A DNA stretch of 64,000 nt, taken from assembly GCF_900156505.1 (NCBI RefSeq), contig NZ_FTPR01000001.1, forward strand, positions 1,674,001 to 1,738,000. Direction: 5' to 3'. The notes beneath the pieces were generated by a model, which worked only from the letters and a program-made list of their open reading frames with translations, had not been told where the DNA came from and ran no database searches. Positions 55,986-64,000 of the stretch are shown one piece after another. Each line of letters starts with the position of its first letter. Position 1 is the first letter of the stretch. A program made the position numbers and the translations under genes. Source of the DNA: Yoonia rosea. GTDB taxonomy: Bacteria; Pseudomonadota; Alphaproteobacteria; Rhodobacterales; Rhodobacteraceae.

Positions 55986-56513
55986 ATGGAACCATTTCTC
56001 GCGCAAATCATACTCTTCGGGGGCAATTTCGCCCCGCGTGGCTGGGCTTTTTGTGACGGGCAGCTTTTGCCGATTTCGAGTAATACTGCCCTGTTTTCAA
56101 TCCTTGGAACGGAATTTGGCGGCGACGGACGCAACACTTTTGCCTTGCCTGACTTGCGCGGACGGGTGCCAATGCACGCTGGCGCCGGCCCGGGTTTAAC
56201 GCCTCGCCGGATCGGTGACAGGGTCGGTCTTGAAAATGTGGCGCTTGTTGCATCGCAGCTGCCCCCCCACAGCCATGAAATGCTGGTGGCCTCCGCTGCG
56301 GCAGCAAACAACCGCGCGGCAGACGATGCCATCGGGCGGTCCGACATTTATGTTAACAATGATATGTCCGACGAGACGACCCAGCCCTCAATCGCACTGA
56401 ACGATCGCACCATCGGGAGCACTGGTGACGGTCAGCGACACGAAAACATGCAGCCAACGCTTTGCATTAACTATATCATTGCACTGCAAGGGCTCTTCCC
56501 GTCACGTAGCTAA
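55986..56513 (+). CDS. phage tail collar domain (MdpB-like) protein
   Basis: A 175-residue protein of the microcystin-dependent-protein/tail-collar family: MEPFLAQIILFGGNFAPRGWAFCDGQLLPISSNTALFSILGTEFGGDGRNTFALPDLRGRVP, LPPHSHEM in the middle, and the end QPTLCINYIIALQGLFPSR. Not part of a prophage here; such stand-alone genes are common and of unknown role. GGAG before the ATG; the long upstream frame overlaps the divergent autotransporter start. Confidence 0.93.
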   Translation: MEPFLAQIILFGGNFAPRGWAFCDGQLLPISSNTALFSILGTEFGGDGRNTFALPDLRGRVPMHAGAGPGLTPRRIGDRVGLENVALVASQLPPHSHEMLVASAAAANNRAADDAIGRSDIYVNNDMSDETTQPSIALNDRTIGSTGDGQRHENMQPTLCINYIIALQGLFPSRS

Positions 56514-56594
56514 AACTGCCAGACATCCACACTCAAAGGGGCAAGCCGGGCTATCCGGGCTTGTCCCACGCGACACATCTTGAAAGGAAACTAA

Positions 56595-57809
56595 GTGTTA
56601 CGCCGCAACCTCGCATTTGCCACCGCCTTTTTCTGCGCCGCTTTTCAGGCCTCCGACGTCAGTGCGTCCGATCACCGCGACGCACCAACCACACAGCTTT
56701 ATCCGATGTCAGACATCGGTGATAATTTCCTGTTCCGAGGTGCGCAAACGGACGGTTTGACGATGGCTTATACGCTCAACCCTCTGTCAGGCAGTGGCGC
56801 GCCGGGCACGCTCGGGTCCGATGATATCAAGCTTGATCCTGATCTGATCTACATGTTCCGGCTGGATCTTGACGGTGATGCGCGCGCGGATATCGCTTAT
56901 AAAGTCAGGGTCCGCGATATTGAGGGCGAGCGGCAGAGACAAACCGTTGAACTTCGGATAGCCGAAGGCGAAGAGGCCCGATCGAACCGTTGGAACGGCC
57001 GCGAAATTGCACGCGGCCACACCACTGCGCTCAATCGCGCGCTAGAAGTCACCGAAGGTGAGAACGGCGAACTGCTGTTTATCGGCCCACGGCGCGATCC
57101 GTTCTTTTTTGACTTCACCACTGTGCAAGCCCCGGCCGCCCTTGCGATCAAACAGGCACTTGCAGGTGGCGACAACCTGCCAGCCGAACCCACCTCTATC
57201 GGGGCCTTCGGGATTTCGGATATGACACTGATCGTGCTTGAAATCCCAGGTCTGGCCGATCAGGCGGTCAACTACTGGGCGGTGGTCGCGGACCGCGACG
57301 GCTTGTCCGTCGACCGGATGGGGCGCGCGGGTGTGCAGGGTATCTTCTTTGTCGATCCGCCCGTCGGATACAATCCGGCGCGCTATCTGCCCGTTGACCC
57401 CACATATCCAACTGTTGGTGATTTCAACAACGCCTATAACGCTGCAAACCCTGATGAAGGGCTCGCGCGCTTTGGCGATCAATTTGCCTTCAGCTTTAGT
57501 CGGCTTGAGGTCGAAGAAAACAAGCTGGAAGAGACTGTGGCCTACTATGCGCCCGACATGCTGACATGGGACCCTGCGCTGCCAGCGGCATATCCAAACG
57601 GTCGCAGCTTTGCCGAAGACGCCATCTACTGGACGATCAAGGATATCAACCCGTTCTTCTACGCGGCCCCCGACAGCTTCCTGCCGCGTAGCTCTGATCA
57701 GGCACTGAATATGGAAAAGTTCCCCTATGCTGCGCCCTCTTTCAACCAGGCATGGAAGCCGGGAATTCCGGTCCGGCCCGTTGCACCGATCTACATGGAC
57801 GAGGAATGA
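56595..57809 (+). CDS. DUF4331 family exported protein
   Basis: A 404-residue protein with a signal peptide and the family start ASDHRDAPTTQLYPMSDIGDNFLF. DUF4331 proteins are exported, of unknown role. It begins with GTG behind AAAGGA (six bases spacing), so no ATG is needed. It follows the tail-collar gene by 81 bp on the same strand and may be co-transcribed with it. Confidence 0.9.
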   Translation: MLRRNLAFATAFFCAAFQASDVSASDHRDAPTTQLYPMSDIGDNFLFRGAQTDGLTMAYTLNPLSGSGAPGTLGSDDIKLDPDLIYMFRLDLDGDARADIAYKVRVRDIEGERQRQTVELRIAEGEEARSNRWNGREIARGHTTALNRALEVTEGENGELLFIGPRRDPFFFDFTTVQAPAALAIKQALAGGDNLPAEPTSIGAFGISDMTLIVLEIPGLADQAVNYWAVVADRDGLSVDRMGRAGVQGIFFVDPPVGYNPARYLPVDPTYPTVGDFNNAYNAANPDEGLARFGDQFAFSFSRLEVEENKLEETVAYYAPDMLTWDPALPAAYPNGRSFAEDAIYWTIKDINPFFYAAPDSFLPRSSDQALNMEKFPYAAPSFNQAWKPGIPVRPVAPIYMDEE

Positions 57810-57865
57810 GCCCCATGACGCGCATAAGACCGGCGCGATAGCAGGGCATCCCAACAATCCGGAGT

Positions 57866-57894
57866 CGCGCGCCCCTACCATCCAGAGGCGCGCG
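57866..57894 (+). terminator. hairpin after the DUF4331 gene
   Basis: Stem CGCGCGCC / GGCGCGCG with a 13-base loop, followed by GTTTAG. Weak T run, so moderate support. Confidence 0.5.
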
Positions 57895-58055
57895 GTTTAG
57901 GATGACGTGTATCAAAACGTCATCGCCATGACAGACGTCACAACACTCCACGGACGGTCGGCATAGGCCGAAGGTCAGCTTGCTGTCCGTGCGACTTCAA
58001 AGTGGTGTGGGTTTGACGGGCCGTTCGCGACATCGTCGCCCCCGATCCGGCAGCC

Positions 58056-58319
58056 TTAAATGCCCACCGCCATCAAGAGGCCTGCCAAAACATAGGCCCC
58101 AACAGTGACCAAAGCCGCAATCGAAACGATCGCGCGGGCTCGCTTCTGAACCACATCTTTCGCTTTCAGCGTCAGCCAGGCGCCGCCGTGCATTACCAGC
58201 ATCGCAAAAGACAGCTTAGCCGTAAGGATCAAGAACGGATCAAGCAGGCCCATTTCGATGATGAACAGAACCGTGTCGACAATGATAAAACCTGCCAGTG
58301 TGATGGGGACTTCGGTCAT
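58056..58319 (-). CDS. small membrane protein downstream of the cation ATPase
   Basis: An 87-residue protein with three hydrophobic segments (about 7-27, 31-50, 64-86) and a short charged loop (KAKDVVQKRAR). It begins 18 bp after the ATPase stop on the same strand, so it may be an accessory subunit. No family recognised and the ribosome binding site is weak. Confidence 0.6.
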   Translation of the reverse strand: MTEVPITLAGFIIVDTVLFIIEMGLLDPFLILTAKLSFAMLVMHGGAWLTLKAKDVVQKRARAIVSIAALVTVGAYVLAGLLMAVGI

Positions 58320-58337
58320 CGACAGCGCCGAGACCGC

Positions 58338-61052
58338 TCATCCTTGATGGGCTTTGTCATGACGGCTCAACCAGTCAGGTCCCGCAACAACATGCCAGCA
58401 CTGTCCAAGAACAAGCGGCACCAGACTTGCCCCCGCAGCAAGGGCCAGCCCATCCCAGCCGGGATCTGGCAGACCAAGAAGACGTGCAAACCACGGCACC
58501 CATAGCGCCAGACCGATCAGCCCGAGACAAAGCACAATTGCCCCCCAGACATAGACGTTGCGCGTGACTTCATTCTTGAGAACCCCCGCACCAGGATCAC
58601 GCACGTTGAACACATTCCAAAGTTGCGCCAGCGCCAGAGTAAGAAAAGCAACTGTGATCGCCGCCCCGCTTTCCAGACCCAGCCAATATAGCGCGAGGAC
58701 AAAGGCCGCGAGTGTGGCCGCAGTAATTGCAGCCCCCAGAATCCCGATCAGCATCCACCTTGGGCGGTTGACGATCTCTTGTGCAGGATCGCGCGGCGGT
58801 TTGTGCATGATGTTCTCATCGCCGCGCCCCAGACCAAGCGCGAACGCCGGAAATACATCGGTGACAAGGTTCAGAAACAGGATCTGCAACGGCAACAAAG
58901 GTGCTGGCAACCCTGCGCCAACCGCAATGCCGACCACGAGAACCTCGCTGACGTTGCATGACATCAGATAGACAACAAACCTGCGAATGTTGTCGAAAAT
59001 CACGCGGCCCTGACGCATCGCAACGATGATGGTTGCAAAGGCATCGTCCTGCAAAATCATATGCGCCGCCTCTTGCGCGACCTGTGTACCACGTTGCCCC
59101 ATGGCGATGCCGATATCGGCTTTCTTAAGGGCTGGTGCATCGTTGACCCCGTCACCGGTCACCGCAACAATATGCCCCGATTTCTGGTAAAGCGACACCA
59201 GCTTGAGTTTTGTGTCAGGGGCCACACGGGCAAAAACATCCGCTGCCAGTACACGCCTGCGCTCTTGGTCACTGATCCGGTCAGCATCCAGACCGGCCAG
59301 TTCGCGGCCTTCGACCACAGTCAGGTCACCACAGCCCAAACCCGCTTCTCGTGCTATCGTTTCGGCCGTGTTGGCGTGATCGCCGGTCATCATGACAACA
59401 CGGACGCCCGCCTTGCGGCCCGCCGCGATTGCATCCGGAACGTCAGCGCGCACAGGATCAAGCAAGCACACAAGACCGACCAGCGTGAGCCCCTCATAGG
59501 GAACCGCATCCTGGCTATCGACGTGCTTCATCGCCAGCGCCAACAGGCGCAGGCCTTCGCCCGCAGCCGCTGCACTGCGGTCTTTGCAGTCCTGTTGTGC
59601 GTGATCGTCCATGTCGCGCGTGCCATCTGCCGTCCGGATCTGCGTGCAGACGTCAATCACGGCTTCCGGCGCTCCTTTCACGGCCACCAGATAGCCGTCA
59701 GCGGCGCGATGTACCGTGGCCATCATCTTGCTGTCCGGATCAAAAGCGTGTTGTTGGACTTTCGCATTTCCTTCCAGCAATCCACTTCGCCCGAACCCAA
59801 CTTTCTGGGCAAGCGACAGAAGCGCGATTTCCATCGGATCGCCCGAATGATGGTGCTTTGTGCCATCGCCCAAATCGGCATTATTGCACAACGCCCCGAT
59901 GCGGATCGCCCAACCAAGACGGTCATCGCTCGCGGGATCGACTGAATTCCCTTGAAGCACAAATTTGGGCACGTCGCCGTCGCTTTCGACTTTCACATCA
60001 GCATCAGCCAGCAGATACCGCACTGCGCTCATGCGATTTTCGGTCAGCGTCCCCGTCTTGTCGGTCAAAATCACGGTCGTGGCCCCAAGTGTTTCGACGG
60101 ACGATAGTTGCCTGATCACTGCGTTGCGCTGGCTCATCCGCCACATCCCGTGTGCAAGGCTGAGCGTCGCGACAACGGGCAATCCTTCAGGAACTGCGGC
60201 AACGGCCAACGCGACGCCGGTCTGCACCATCCCGGCAGGGTCATGGCCACGCAAAATCCCCATTACGACAGTCAAGACTGCCAGCGACAGTGTCAGCCAG
60301 ACCAGCCGATGCCCCAGCGTGTCCAGCCTGCGTTCCAGCGGGGTGGTGTCGCTTTGCGCCGTTTGTGCCAGTTCACTGATTTGGCCGATTTCAGTGTCCA
60401 TGCCCGTCGCAACAACCACCCCCTCACCAGCGCCCAGTGTGATCGCTGTCCCCTTGAATGCCATGCTTGTGCGGTCGCCCAAAGAGGCGTCCAACACAGT
60501 CGGGTCTATTGATTTGATAACCGGCACAGATTCACCGGTCAGCACGGACTCATCGACCATAATTTGCGAGACCTTGGTCAGGCGCAGGTCTGCTGTCACC
60601 ACGTCACCGGCCTCAAGGATCACAACATCGCCGGGTACGATCTCATGTGCGTCGATCTTGCGCACATCGCCACCGCGGCGCACCCGCGTTTGCACTTCGG
60701 CAAGTTGCATCAGGGCCTCCATCGCGCGCGCGGCCCTAAGTTCTGTGAAGAAACCGATCGCCCCGTTAATCAGCAAAACGACAGCAATTGCGATCCCTTC
60801 TGCGATGTCCCCCAGAACGAAAGACATGATCGCAGCAGCGGCAAGCAGCCAGACGATGATGCCTTTGAACTGGCGCACGAGGATCGAGAGCGTGCTCTTC
60901 TTTTTCTGTCGTCGCAGCCGGTTCGGTCCGTAGCAAGCCAGGCGTTCCCGCACCTGAGATGGATCAAGCCCCTGCGCGAGATCGACGCCCAACCGGTCGC
61001 CAATATCCTCGACAGACTGCGCATGCGGATTCTCGGCGCGGTTTTTGGGCAT
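58338..61052 (-). CDS. P-type cation-transporting ATPase (Ca2+/PMR1-like, type II)
   Basis: A 904-residue P-type ATPase. N-terminal cation-ATPase domain (LDPSQVRERLACYGPNRLR), actuator TGES (VLTGESVPV), membrane motif AAVPEGLPVVAT, phosphorylation site TDKTGTLTENRM, nucleotide-binding VKGAPEAVIDVC, hinge TGDGVNDAPALKKADIGIAMG, and a C-terminal membrane region. PEGLP with GDGVNDAP fits type IIA Ca2+ or Mn2+ pumps, though H+ or Na+ forms are not excluded. The inner ATG giving MPKNRAENPHAQS is chosen over 23 upstream codons. Confidence 0.93.
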   Translation of the reverse strand: MPKNRAENPHAQSVEDIGDRLGVDLAQGLDPSQVRERLACYGPNRLRRQKKKSTLSILVRQFKGIIVWLLAAAAIMSFVLGDIAEGIAIAVVLLINGAIGFFTELRAARAMEALMQLAEVQTRVRRGGDVRKIDAHEIVPGDVVILEAGDVVTADLRLTKVSQIMVDESVLTGESVPVIKSIDPTVLDASLGDRTSMAFKGTAITLGAGEGVVVATGMDTEIGQISELAQTAQSDTTPLERRLDTLGHRLVWLTLSLAVLTVVMGILRGHDPAGMVQTGVALAVAAVPEGLPVVATLSLAHGMWRMSQRNAVIRQLSSVETLGATTVILTDKTGTLTENRMSAVRYLLADADVKVESDGDVPKFVLQGNSVDPASDDRLGWAIRIGALCNNADLGDGTKHHHSGDPMEIALLSLAQKVGFGRSGLLEGNAKVQQHAFDPDSKMMATVHRAADGYLVAVKGAPEAVIDVCTQIRTADGTRDMDDHAQQDCKDRSAAAAGEGLRLLALAMKHVDSQDAVPYEGLTLVGLVCLLDPVRADVPDAIAAGRKAGVRVVMMTGDHANTAETIAREAGLGCGDLTVVEGRELAGLDADRISDQERRRVLAADVFARVAPDTKLKLVSLYQKSGHIVAVTGDGVNDAPALKKADIGIAMGQRGTQVAQEAAHMILQDDAFATIIVAMRQGRVIFDNIRRFVVYLMSCNVSEVLVVGIAVGAGLPAPLLPLQILFLNLVTDVFPAFALGLGRGDENIMHKPPRDPAQEIVNRPRWMLIGILGAAITAATLAAFVLALYWLGLESGAAITVAFLTLALAQLWNVFNVRDPGAGVLKNEVTRNVYVWGAIVLCLGLIGLALWVPWFARLLGLPDPGWDGLALAAGASLVPLVLGQCWHVVAGPDWLSRHDKAHQG

Positions 61053-61210
61053 CTGTAATTCTACCTTTGGGGTAAGGGTGCGCGGATCTGCGTGCCACAG
61101 GTTTCCGGCGAAACCTGACACATTCCCCAGATGTTGCTTTGACTCTGATCAATCAGCCGCCAAGTTGCGCAAGCCCCAACAGGCTTCCGCTCTGTGAGCG
61201 TAAACCACCC

Positions 61211-61906
61211 TCAGAGCGCAAGATCCACCATAAGTGCCTCTTTCGTGTAATCCTCTTTCGCCGCTGTCCGCTTGACCCTGCCCTGTTCCATCACGGTGAA
61301 AGTATCCGCAATCCGGTAGGCAAAATCGGCGTTCTGCTCGACCAGAACGATGGCCATCCGGCGCTCATCACGCAGAGTTTCCAGCGCGTCACCGATTTGC
61401 TGGATCACATTGGGCTGGATGCCTTCGGTCGGTTCATCCAGCAAAAGCACCTTTGGTTTGGTAATCAGCGCGCGGGCGATGGCAAGCTGCTGTTGCTGCC
61501 CGCCCGACAGGTCACCGCCACGCCGCGTTTGCATATCCCGCAGCACAGGAAAGAGATCGAAAACATAGTCGGGAATGGCATGTTCGGCCTTTGGCAGACA
61601 GGCAAAACCTGTCTCAAGGTTTTCCAGCACACTCATCATCGCGAACACCTCGCGCCCTTGCGGCACATAGGCGATCCCTGCCCGTGCCGCATGATAGGCC
61701 GAGGTCAGTTGCACCGGCGCTCCTGCCACCGTCGCAATCCCGGCTGCAATCGGATGCCGCCCCGAGATTGCCTTGAGCAAACTGGTTTTGCCAACGCCGT
61801 TGTTGCCCATGACGGCCGTAATCTTGCCTGTTTCCGCTTGCAGCGAGATATCAAACAGGATCTGGCTCTGCCCGTATCTGAGATCAAAGTTTTGCACATC
61901 AAGCAT
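61211..61906 (-). CDS. urtE: urea ABC transporter ATP-binding subunit UrtE
   Basis: A 231-residue LivF-type ATPase: Walker A GNNGVGKTSLLKAI, signature LSGGQQQQLAIARAL, Walker B LLLDEPTEGIQPNVIQQI. The phrase DEPTEGIQPNVI is characteristic of UrtE. It overlaps the urtD stop by 8 bp and ends the urt operon. Confidence 0.94.
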   Translation of the reverse strand: MLDVQNFDLRYGQSQILFDISLQAETGKITAVMGNNGVGKTSLLKAISGRHPIAAGIATVAGAPVQLTSAYHAARAGIAYVPQGREVFAMMSVLENLETGFACLPKAEHAIPDYVFDLFPVLRDMQTRRGGDLSGGQQQQLAIARALITKPKVLLLDEPTEGIQPNVIQQIGDALETLRDERRMAIVLVEQNADFAYRIADTFTVMEQGRVKRTAAKEDYTKEALMVDLAL

Positions 61907-62648
61907 GGGCGCGCCCCAGATAGACATCAATCACGGTTTGGTTCGAGGTCACATGATCGAGGCTGCCTTCCGCAAGAACAGCTCCTTCGTGCAAGACGGT
62001 GACCTTGCAATCAAGGCGGCGCACAAATTCCATATCATGCTCCACCACGACAACCGCCCGCGTCTTGGCCGCTTCTTTGAGGATGTCGGTTGTCTTTTCA
62101 CGCTCTTCGGGCGTCATACCTGCCGCGGGTTCATCGACCAGCATCAAGCGCGGTTCCTGCGCCAGCAACATCCCGATTTCGAGCCACTGTTTCTGGCCAT
62201 GGCTCAGCTCGCCTGCCACACGCGTCAGGCTGTCAGACAGGCCGACCTGTCCCGCGATAGCCTCAATCCGTTCCGCGTTGGACTTTGTTTTCTTGTGCAT
62301 CAGCACGGCAAAGGGCCCACGCGGATTTTTCAGCGCCATGGCAAGGTTCTGACGGACGGTCTGCGCCTCGAATACGGTCGGTTTCTGGAACTTCCGCCCG
62401 ATCCCTTCGCGGGCAATCTGGCTTTCGGACATGCCAAGAAGCGAAATATTCCGGTCCCCCCAGATCACATGCCCCGTGTCCGGCTTTGTCTTGCCGGTCA
62501 CGATATCCATGAAGGTCGTTTTCCCGGCACCGTTGGGGCCAATGATCGCACGCAGCTCGGTCGGGGCGAAATTGATCGACAGGTTATTGATCGCACGGAA
62601 CCCGTCAAAGGTGACAGTGACGCCCGAGACTTCCAAAAGCATGCTCAT
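61899..62648 (-). CDS. urtD: urea ABC transporter ATP-binding subunit UrtD
   Basis: A 249-residue LivG-type ATPase: GPNGAGKTTFMDIVTGKTKPDTG, the Q-loop region, signature LSHGQKQWLEIGMLLA and LMLVDEPAAGMTPEEREKT. The LSHGQKQWLEI signature is typical of UrtD. It overlaps urtC by ATGA-like geometry (stop 62645) and urtE by 8 bp. Confidence 0.94.
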   Translation of the reverse strand: MSMLLEVSGVTVTFDGFRAINNLSINFAPTELRAIIGPNGAGKTTFMDIVTGKTKPDTGHVIWGDRNISLLGMSESQIAREGIGRKFQKPTVFEAQTVRQNLAMALKNPRGPFAVLMHKKTKSNAERIEAIAGQVGLSDSLTRVAGELSHGQKQWLEIGMLLAQEPRLMLVDEPAAGMTPEEREKTTDILKEAAKTRAVVVVEHDMEFVRRLDCKVTVLHEGAVLAEGSLDHVTSNQTVIDVYLGRAHA

Positions 62649-63811
62649 GGTTGCTTCCTCACCAGCAGGTCAAAGAGGCCGCCAATCCCTTTGGGGAAAA
62701 ACAATGTGACGGCGACAAAGGAGAAGCCCAAGAGCACCAGCCACCAATCGGTCCATTGGATGACGTAGAAGCCAAGGTTGATGTCGGGCGCTCCGCCGCC
62801 GGTAAACCAGCTCGACAACAGCGACACAAAGGCCGCACCGATCACCGCGCCATACAGTCGCCCGCGCCCGCCGATGGCGACCCAGACCGCCAGATAGATC
62901 GACGCGATCGGCGCGATTTCACCGGGGTTGATGATACCTGCCTGCGGATAATACAGCGCCCCTGCGATGCCTGCGACGACAGCCGTGGTCGTAAAGACAA
63001 AGAGTTTGTAGCTTTCGACATGGTAGCCCAGAAAGCGCACCCGCGCTTCGTTATCGCGGATCCCTTTGATCACGCTGCCCATCTTGCCCGACACGATCCA
63101 CGCAAAGAACACATATCCGGCGGCCAGTGCGACAGCCGAGGCGATGAAGAAAACAATCGAGATACTTGCCTGCGACGCATCCTCGAACCCAGGGATATTC
63201 TGCAGGCCTGACAGGCCGTTGTTGCCGCGCAAGCCGCTATCGTTCTGGAAAAGATAAAGCGCGAGGGCCAACGTCATCGCTTGGGTGAGGATCGACAGAT
63301 ACACACCCGTCACCCGTGACCGGAACGCCAGCCAGCCAAAGACCAGCGCCAGCAGACCCGGGACAAGTACGACCATCAGCAATTGCAAGAACAGACTATC
63401 CGCAAAGCCCCAGATCAGCGGGAATTCGGAACTGCCCACAACTCCGAAAATCTGGTTTCCGATGGCGTCGGACACTTCCTGCGGGGTCGGCGGGATCGGC
63501 TGGCCTGCGAAGCTGTCGATCACGATCCCTTCGGTGCGGGCGTACATCAACCACATGCCGACGGCATAGCCGCCGATGCCGAAGAATGCGAAATGACCCA
63601 ATGACAGGATACCGCAATAGCCCCAAACCACATCCATCGCGATGGCAACAAGACAAAGGCAAAGCGTCTTGCCCAGTGTTTTGACAAATGAGGTCGAGAT
63701 CAGATCAACGCCCGTGACCTCGGAAAGAAGTGTCACGACGATGGTGAATACCGCAAGGATCGCGATGAACCACAAGACCGACGGGTTTTCGGCAAGGAAT
63801 GATTTCCGCAT
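62645..63811 (-). CDS. urtC: urea ABC transporter permease UrtC
   Basis: A 388-residue LivM-type permease with about ten membrane helices; WGYCGILSLGHFAFFGIGGYAVGMWLMY and GGRGRLYGAVIGAAFVSLLSSWFT are family marks, with the long periplasmic loop of UrtC (residues 95-130). It is read after urtB, 3 bp downstream of it. Confidence 0.94.
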   Translation of the reverse strand: MRKSFLAENPSVLWFIAILAVFTIVVTLLSEVTGVDLISTSFVKTLGKTLCLCLVAIAMDVVWGYCGILSLGHFAFFGIGGYAVGMWLMYARTEGIVIDSFAGQPIPPTPQEVSDAIGNQIFGVVGSSEFPLIWGFADSLFLQLLMVVLVPGLLALVFGWLAFRSRVTGVYLSILTQAMTLALALYLFQNDSGLRGNNGLSGLQNIPGFEDASQASISIVFFIASAVALAAGYVFFAWIVSGKMGSVIKGIRDNEARVRFLGYHVESYKLFVFTTTAVVAGIAGALYYPQAGIINPGEIAPIASIYLAVWVAIGGRGRLYGAVIGAAFVSLLSSWFTGGGAPDINLGFYVIQWTDWWLVLLGFSFVAVTLFFPKGIGGLFDLLVRKQP

Positions 63812-63814
63812 AAC

Positions 63815-64000
63815 TTAATCCGCCGCCGCGCGGCCCTTGAGGGCGACGATGCCCTTTGGCCGGAATTGAATGAAGAGGATGATGAAGAGGATCATATAGG
63901 TCTGTGCGGCCAGTGTGTTGGACGGGTTCAACCACTCGATCCCTTTTTGCAGGAACCCGATCAGCGACGCGCCAGCCAGCGTACCCCAGACGTTGCCCAC
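63815..64000 (-). CDS. urtB: urea ABC transporter permease UrtB, C-terminal part
   Basis: The last 61 residues of a LivH-type permease: NVWGTLAGASLIGFLQKGIEWL, then a final membrane helix (MILFIILFIQFRPKG) and a short basic tail. The frame is open to the window edge; the start and the substrate-binding urtA lie outside the window. Confidence 0.9.
   Translation of the reverse strand: MGNVWGTLAGASLIGFLQKGIEWLNPSNTLAAQTYMILFIILFIQFRPKGIVALKGRAAAD

Noticed and set aside
55986..56513. Prophage remnant suggested by the tail-collar domain
   Set aside because: No other phage genes, integrase or attachment repeats around; stand-alone MdpB-like genes are common.

Overview
The window looks like chromosome of a Roseobacter-group alphaproteobacterium (Rhodobacteraceae). 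Pointers are the G+C-rich coding style, the miaB-phoH-ybeY-CBS-lnt-metK-trmB block, the aroA-cmk / rpsA-ihfB-lapA-trpF block, an irr gene divergent from fabA-fabB-fabI, a SAM/SAH-type riboswitch in front of metK, and a urt urea-transporter operon. The genus cannot be fixed from sequence alone.

Layout. 1-2.4 kb: end of a surface-sugar locus (NeuB-family synthase, glycosyltransferase). 2.4-12.7 kb: a radical-SAM/DUF4130 DNA-metabolism pair, ychF, trpA, lldD, an MFS carrier, rplY-pth and two DUF genes. 12.7-13.7 kb: a membrane LuxR regulator behind a PepSY-like protein ending in 49 aspartates. 13.9-18.9 kb: trpB, a five-hairpin leader, a small ORF, trpF, lapA, ihfB, rpsA. 19.2-21.2 kb: an ArsR/SRPBCC/CAT group that separates cmk-aroA from rpsA. 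21.3-32 kb: housekeeping genes, with zntB placed in opposite orientation between miaB and phoH. 32-38.5 kb: a sugar-transferase-like gene, a degenerate REP-associated transposase, irr, the fab genes, a WYL regulator/VOC pair and a thioesterase. 38.6-42.4 kb: a signalling operon (HD-GYP response regulator, periplasmic protein, hybrid kinase). 42.5-46.1 kb: a RiPP operon. 46.3-51.4 kb: Crp regulator, PLP decarboxylase, FIST protein, adenylate cyclase. 51.5-57.8 kb: a giant autotransporter, a tail-collar protein and a DUF4331 protein. 58-64 kb: a P-type cation ATPase and urtE-D-C-(B).

The main find is the minus-strand operon 46098-42466. A small Cys/Thr-rich peptide gene is followed, after a stem-loop, by an APH-fold kinase, a HopA1-family protein and a complete LanC-like cyclase; the three enzyme genes are joined by ATGA overlaps. 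An APH kinase with a HopA1-type lyase is the dehydration pair of class V lanthipeptides. Here it stands next to a canonical LanC in a proteobacterium. The putative precursor carries three units of the form CxxVxFTAxC, and the first two keep their residues while nearly every synonymous site differs. Upstream lies a divergent Crp regulator and downstream the two-component/HD-GYP operon. No dedicated exporter or protease was found beside it.

Other structures of note: a dispersed palindrome family (four copies) with a RAYT gene that has lost its catalytic residues, three perfect 9-3-9 hairpins at 25-nt spacing before trpB, and a long inverted repeat at the arsR promoter.
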